Position numbers and translations under genes: made by a program. From a bacterium (GTDB lineage: Bacteria; Patescibacteriota; Minisyncoccia; UBA9983): DNA of 15,534 nt. The notes beneath the pieces are model-generated. The model saw only the letters and a list, made by a program, of their open reading frames with translations, did not search any database and was not told where the DNA came from. Location of the stretch: NCBI GenBank assembly GCA_023244795.1, contig JAHFLR010000011.1, positions 1-15,534 of the forward strand, written 5' to 3'. Shown here piece after piece: positions 12,533 to 15,534 of the stretch. Each line of letters opens with the position of its first letter. The stretch's first letter is position 1.

Positions 12533-13720
12533 ATGGATATCAAAGCATTGCAGTCGGCGCTCCAGCAATTGGAGGAAGAGCGAGGAATCTCGCGAGAGAA
12601 AATCGTAGAAACCATCCAAGACGCGCTGGCCGCCGCGTATAAAAAGGATTACGGCAAAAAGGGCCAAATTATTAGAGCCAAATTTGACCTGACCACCGGC
12701 CAAACAGATTTTTACCAGGTAAAAATCGTAGTGGACGAATCAATGATTAAACCGGAGCTGGCGGAGGGCGAGGAGGAGCCGGAAGAAGAGAGTGAGGAGG
12801 AGGCCAAGAAGGTCCGCTTCAACGAGGAGCACCACATAATGATAAACGAGGCCAAAAAGATTAAAAAAGACATCAAGCCGGAAGACGAGCTTACCTTCCC
12901 ACTGGAAAGCAAAGCAGACTACGGCAGAATCGCCTCTCAAACAGCCAAGCAAGTTATTATTCAAAGAATCAGAGAGGCCGAAAAGTCCTCCATCTTTGGA
13001 GAGTTTAAAGATAAGGAGGGTAAAATCATTAGCGGCATTGTGCAGAGAATAGAAAACAATAATGTTTTTGTTGACCTGGGCAGAGCCACCGCTATATTAC
13101 CAAGAGATGAGCAGATTAGAGGCGAGCGTTACCGAATCGGCGAAAGAGTTAAGGCCTTGCTCTACTTGGCCGAAGAAAGCCCGCGCGGCATTAATCTTTA
13201 TTTATCCAGATCTCACCCCAAATTTGTAGCGGCGCTATTTGAGCTGGAGGTGCCGGAAATTGCCACTGGCGTAGTGGAAATTAAAAACACCGCCCGCGAG
13301 GCCGGCTCCAGATCAAAAATTTCTGTTTTCTCTAACGACTCAAGTATTGATCCAGTCGGCTCATGCGTCGGCCAAAAAGGCGTGCGCGTCAACACTATCA
13401 TCTCTGAACTAGGAGGAGAAAAACTGGATATCATAGAGTACTCCGATAATCCGGATGAGTATCTTTCTAACGCGCTCTCTCCCGCCAAGGTGTTGGATGT
13501 GGAAACTAACGAGGAGGTGCGAGAGGCCAAAATCACCGTGGACGAAAGTCAATTCTCTTTGGCTATCGGCAAGGGCGGGCAAAATGTTCGCTTGGCTGCT
13601 AAATTAACCGGCTGGAAGATAGATATTGTTTCCCGCGAGGGCAAAGAGGTGGCCAGCGTTAACGAGGAGGGCGAAGTGATTGGTGAGGGGTTACCAACAG
13701 ACGAAGAAATAAAAAATTAA
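12533..13720 (+). CDS. nusA: Transcription elongation/termination factor NusA
   Basis: RNA polymerase-bound factor that promotes pausing, hairpin-dependent termination and antitermination. The 395 residues show the N-terminal RNAP-binding domain (about 1-150), S1 (about 162-228, with GKIISGIVQRIENNNVFVDL), KH1 (about 232-305, loop GQKG at 280-283) and KH2 (about 308-370, loop GKGG at 346-349, LAIGKGGQNVRLA). There are no C-terminal acidic repeats as in Escherichia coli, only a short acidic tail. The N-terminal domain carries an acidic run at about 77-91 (EGEEEPEEESEEEAKK) that most family members lack. It is first in its transcription unit and is followed by hppA 34 nt later with no terminator. 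The usual rimP and infB neighbours are absent. No Shine-Dalgarno is present. Confidence 0.97.
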   Translation: MDIKALQSALQQLEEERGISREKIVETIQDALAAAYKKDYGKKGQIIRAKFDLTTGQTDFYQVKIVVDESMIKPELAEGEEEPEEESEEEAKKVRFNEEHHIMINEAKKIKKDIKPEDELTFPLESKADYGRIASQTAKQVIIQRIREAEKSSIFGEFKDKEGKIISGIVQRIENNNVFVDLGRATAILPRDEQIRGERYRIGERVKALLYLAEESPRGINLYLSRSHPKFVAALFELEVPEIATGVVEIKNTAREAGSRSKISVFSNDSSIDPVGSCVGQKGVRVNTIISELGGEKLDIIEYSDNPDEYLSNALSPAKVLDVETNEEVREAKITVDESQFSLAIGKGGQNVRLAAKLTGWKIDIVSREGKEVASVNEEGEVIGEGLPTDEEIKN

Positions 13721-13754
13721 TTATTAAATTATTAATTGTTAACTATTAAAAAAT

Positions 13755-15534
13755 ATGACACCAACAATTTTTGCAATAATCGCCTCGGTGGTAACCATTG
13801 CCGTGGCGTTTGTTCTCAGACAAAAAATTGCCAAGTCTCCATCGGGAGACGAAAAAATGCAGAGCATCAGCAAAGCTATCCAAGATGGCTCTAAGGCTTA
13901 TTTAAAAAGACAATATAAAACCGTCGCCGTTGTGGCCGTTGTTTTGGCCGCCCTGCTCATGTTTTTGGGGTGGAAAACGGCTGTCGGTTTTTTAATCGGC
14001 GCAGTTGCCTCCGCCACTGCCGGCTATTTTGGCATGTTAACTTCCGTGATGGCCAACTCCCGCGTAGCTGAAGCCGCCAAAAAAGGAATGCGAAGCGCCT
14101 TTCGCTTGGCATTTTTGGGTGGATCAGTAACCGGCTTTTTGGTGGCCGGCTTGGCACTGTTTGTAACCGCTTTATTTTGGACACTTACCAAAGATGTTAA
14201 TGCTCTTATCGGGTTAGGATTCGGAGGATCACTAATTTCCGTTTTCGCCAGATTGGGTGGGGGTATTTTTACCAAGGCCGCCGATGTGGGCGCAGATTTG
14301 GTTGGCAAAGTTGAGGCGGGTATCCCGGAAGATGACCCTCGCAACCCGGCCGTGATTGCCGATAATGTTGGCGATAACGTTGGCGATTGCGCCGGCATGG
14401 CTGCCGACCTGTTTGAAACTTACGTAGTAACTACCATTGCCGCCATGCTACTGGGCAACTTAATGTTCCCCGGCAATATGGCTGTCTTGCTGTTGCCGTT
14501 TGTGTTAGGTGGCGTAGCGCTCATTGCCTCGCTACTAAGCGTCTTTTTTGTAAAAGTTCCAGAACAAATTAAAGACGAGGGTTCGATTATGTTCGGCTTG
14601 TACAAGGGTATCGCCGCCTCGGCCATTATTTCCGCAGTTGCTTTTTATCCGGTGATAAAAAAATTCTCCGGCATGGGAGACAATTGGTTTAAACTCTACC
14701 TTTCCGGAATCATCGGGATTGTTTTAACATTTTTAATTGTGGTGTTTACCGAGTACTACACTTCCAAAAAGTTTAGAAGTGTTAAGAGAATAGCTGAGAT
14801 GTCCAAATCCGGACACGGCACCAACATTATTGCCGGATTGGCTGTTTCTATGGAGGCCACCGCCCTGCCAATTTTGGCAATCACCTTATCTATTTTAGGA
14901 GCATATTATTTAGCCGGACTCTTTGGCATCGCAATCGCTGCCGTGGCCATGCTCTCTTTAACCGGTATGGTGGTAGCCGTTGACGCTTTTGGACCAATTA
15001 CCGATAACGCGGGAGGCATTGCCGAAATGGCCGGCCTCTCTAAAGAGGTGCGCAAAGTTACCGATGCGCTTGATGCCGTGGGCAACACCACCAAGGCCGT
15101 AACCAAGGGCTACGCTATCGGCTCAGCTGGTTTGGCCGCGTTGGTTTTATTCGGCTCTTATGTTTCTGAAGTAGAAAGGGCCGGCAAAACCGTTATGGCT
15201 TTTGATTTGAGAGATCCGTTGGTTATTGCCGGATTGTTTTTGGGAGGATTACTGCCCTACTTGTTTAGCTCGTTCTCAATGACAGCTGTCGGCAAAGCGG
15301 CCGGGGCTATTGTTGAGGAGGTACGCAGACAATTTAAAGAAATACCTGGCATTATGGATGGTACCGGCAAGCCCGATTACGCCAAAGCCGTAGACATCGT
15401 AACCAAATCTGCCTTGCACGAAATGATTATGCCGGCCATTGTGCCAATTTTGGTTACTATCGTCGTGGCCTTTGTGCTCGGCCCCAAAGCGCTCGGGGGA
15501 TTATTAATTGGCGTGATTATTTCCGGATTGTTTT
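13755..15534 (+). CDS. hppA: Membrane-bound K+-independent H+-pyrophosphatase, C-terminus cut by window edge
   Basis: Integral membrane pyrophosphatase that couples hydrolysis of PPi to proton export. About 593 residues are visible; the family is usually near 690, so the end is missing. The N-terminus is a hydrophobic helix ([20 protein letters not shown]) followed by [20 protein letters not shown]. The active-site stretch is classic: [20 protein letters not shown] from about residue 177, then [37 protein letters not shown] and [20 protein letters not shown] also match. In the last motif, K447 and T450 stand where K+-dependent enzymes have Ala and Gly. By the established rule this marks the K+-independent class, which pumps H+. 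It starts 34 nt after nusA, without a Shine-Dalgarno. Long reading frames on the opposite strand here are artefacts of Gly/Ala-rich coding. Confidence 0.97.
   Translation, partial: MTPTIFAIIASVVTIAVAFVLRQKIAKSPSGDEKMQSISKAIQDGSKAYLKRQYKTVAVVAVVLAALLMFLGWKTAVGFLIGAVASATAGYFGMLTSVMANSRVAEAAKKGMRSAFRLAFLGGSVTGFLVAGLALFVTALFWTLTKDVNALIGLGFGGSLISVFARLGGGIFTKAADVGADLVGKVEAGIPEDDPRNPAVIADNVGDNVGDCAGMAADLFETYVVTTIAAMLLGNLMFPGNMAVLLLPFVLGGVALIASLLSVFFVKVPEQIKDEGSIMFGLYKGIAASAIISAVAFYPVIKKFSGMGDNWFKLYLSGIIGIVLTFLIVVFTEYYTSKKFRSVKRIAEMSKSGHGTNIIAGLAVSMEATALPILAITLSILGAYYLAGLFGIAIAAVAMLSLTGMVVAVDAFGPITDNAGGIAEMAGLSKEVRKVTDALDAVGNTTKAVTKGYAIGSAGLAALVLFGSYVSEVERAGKTVMAFDLRDPLVIAGLFLGGLLPYLFSSFSMTAVGKAAGAIVEEVRRQFKEIPGIMDGTGKPDYAKAVDIVTKSALHEMIMPAIVPILVTIVVAFVLGPKALGGLLIGVIISGLF

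Noticed and set aside
13957-15106. Several minus-strand reading frames of 66-124 codons opposite hppA
   Set aside because: They are Pro/Ser/Thr/Ala-rich mirrors of the Gly/Ala/Val-rich pyrophosphatase code, have no ribosome sites or known motifs, and the plus-strand frame is a clear full-motif protein.
1-15534. tRNA, rRNA, CRISPR array, insertion sequence, riboswitch or origin
   Set aside because: No cloverleaf, regular repeat-spacer pattern, transposase motif or recognisable aptamer was found by reading; intergenic regions are all short (under 190 bp).

Overview
The window reads as bacterial chromosome of roughly mid-40s GC content, densely coded, most probably from a Candidate Phyla Radiation (Patescibacteria, Parcubacteria-like) organism. 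That placement is inference. It rests on a short phosphoglycerate kinase, a type IV pilus operon that lacks outer-membrane genes, housekeeping genes without Shine-Dalgarno sequences, and AT-rich leaders with TATAAT boxes close to start codons.

Layout. At the left edge is the N-terminal third or less of recJ (minus strand, cut by the window). It diverges from a plus-strand pair: a secreted zinc amidase and a HIT-domain hydrolase. A bidirectional terminator (about 1791-1829) separates this pair from two small minus-strand accessory genes, a secreted beta-rich protein with a TTG start and an HNH-type protein. Next comes a run of ten minus-strand genes from 11794 down to 2832, with gaps of 1-18 nt and one 1-nt overlap. 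In transcription order they encode a membrane histidine kinase, a stand-alone receiver protein, PilB ATPase, PilC platform protein, four prepilin-like proteins in the order H-I-J-K, triosephosphate isomerase and phosphoglycerate kinase. An internal extended -10 box probably gives tpiA-pgk its own start. From 11935 rightward everything is on the plus strand: a small cysteine-cluster protein with its own promoter and terminator, then nusA behind a strong promoter and a terminator-like hairpin, then hppA (K+-independent H+-pyrophosphatase type), which runs off the right edge.

How it fits together. The kinase and receiver lie directly upstream of the pilus motor and plausibly set its activity. 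PilB and PilC drive assembly, and the H-I-J-K set resembles the priming/tip complex of type IV pili and type II secretion. No major pilin, retraction ATPase, prepilin peptidase or PilMNO genes are in the window, so those must be elsewhere. The amidase may act on the cell wall.

Most interesting signals: (i) a promoter-hairpin-T7 arrangement in the nusA leader that looks like an attenuator; (ii) two kinds of translation start, with strong or recognisable Shine-Dalgarno sequences only on the three small accessory genes; (iii) TATAAT boxes exactly 7 nt before the ATG of the kinase and of tpiA, predicting leaderless mRNAs; (iv) a PilB lacking the usual zinc-binding cysteines; (v) substitutions at normally conserved substrate positions in both glycolytic enzymes. 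No tRNA, rRNA, CRISPR array, insertion sequence or origin was seen, and no gene-free stretch exceeds 300 bases.
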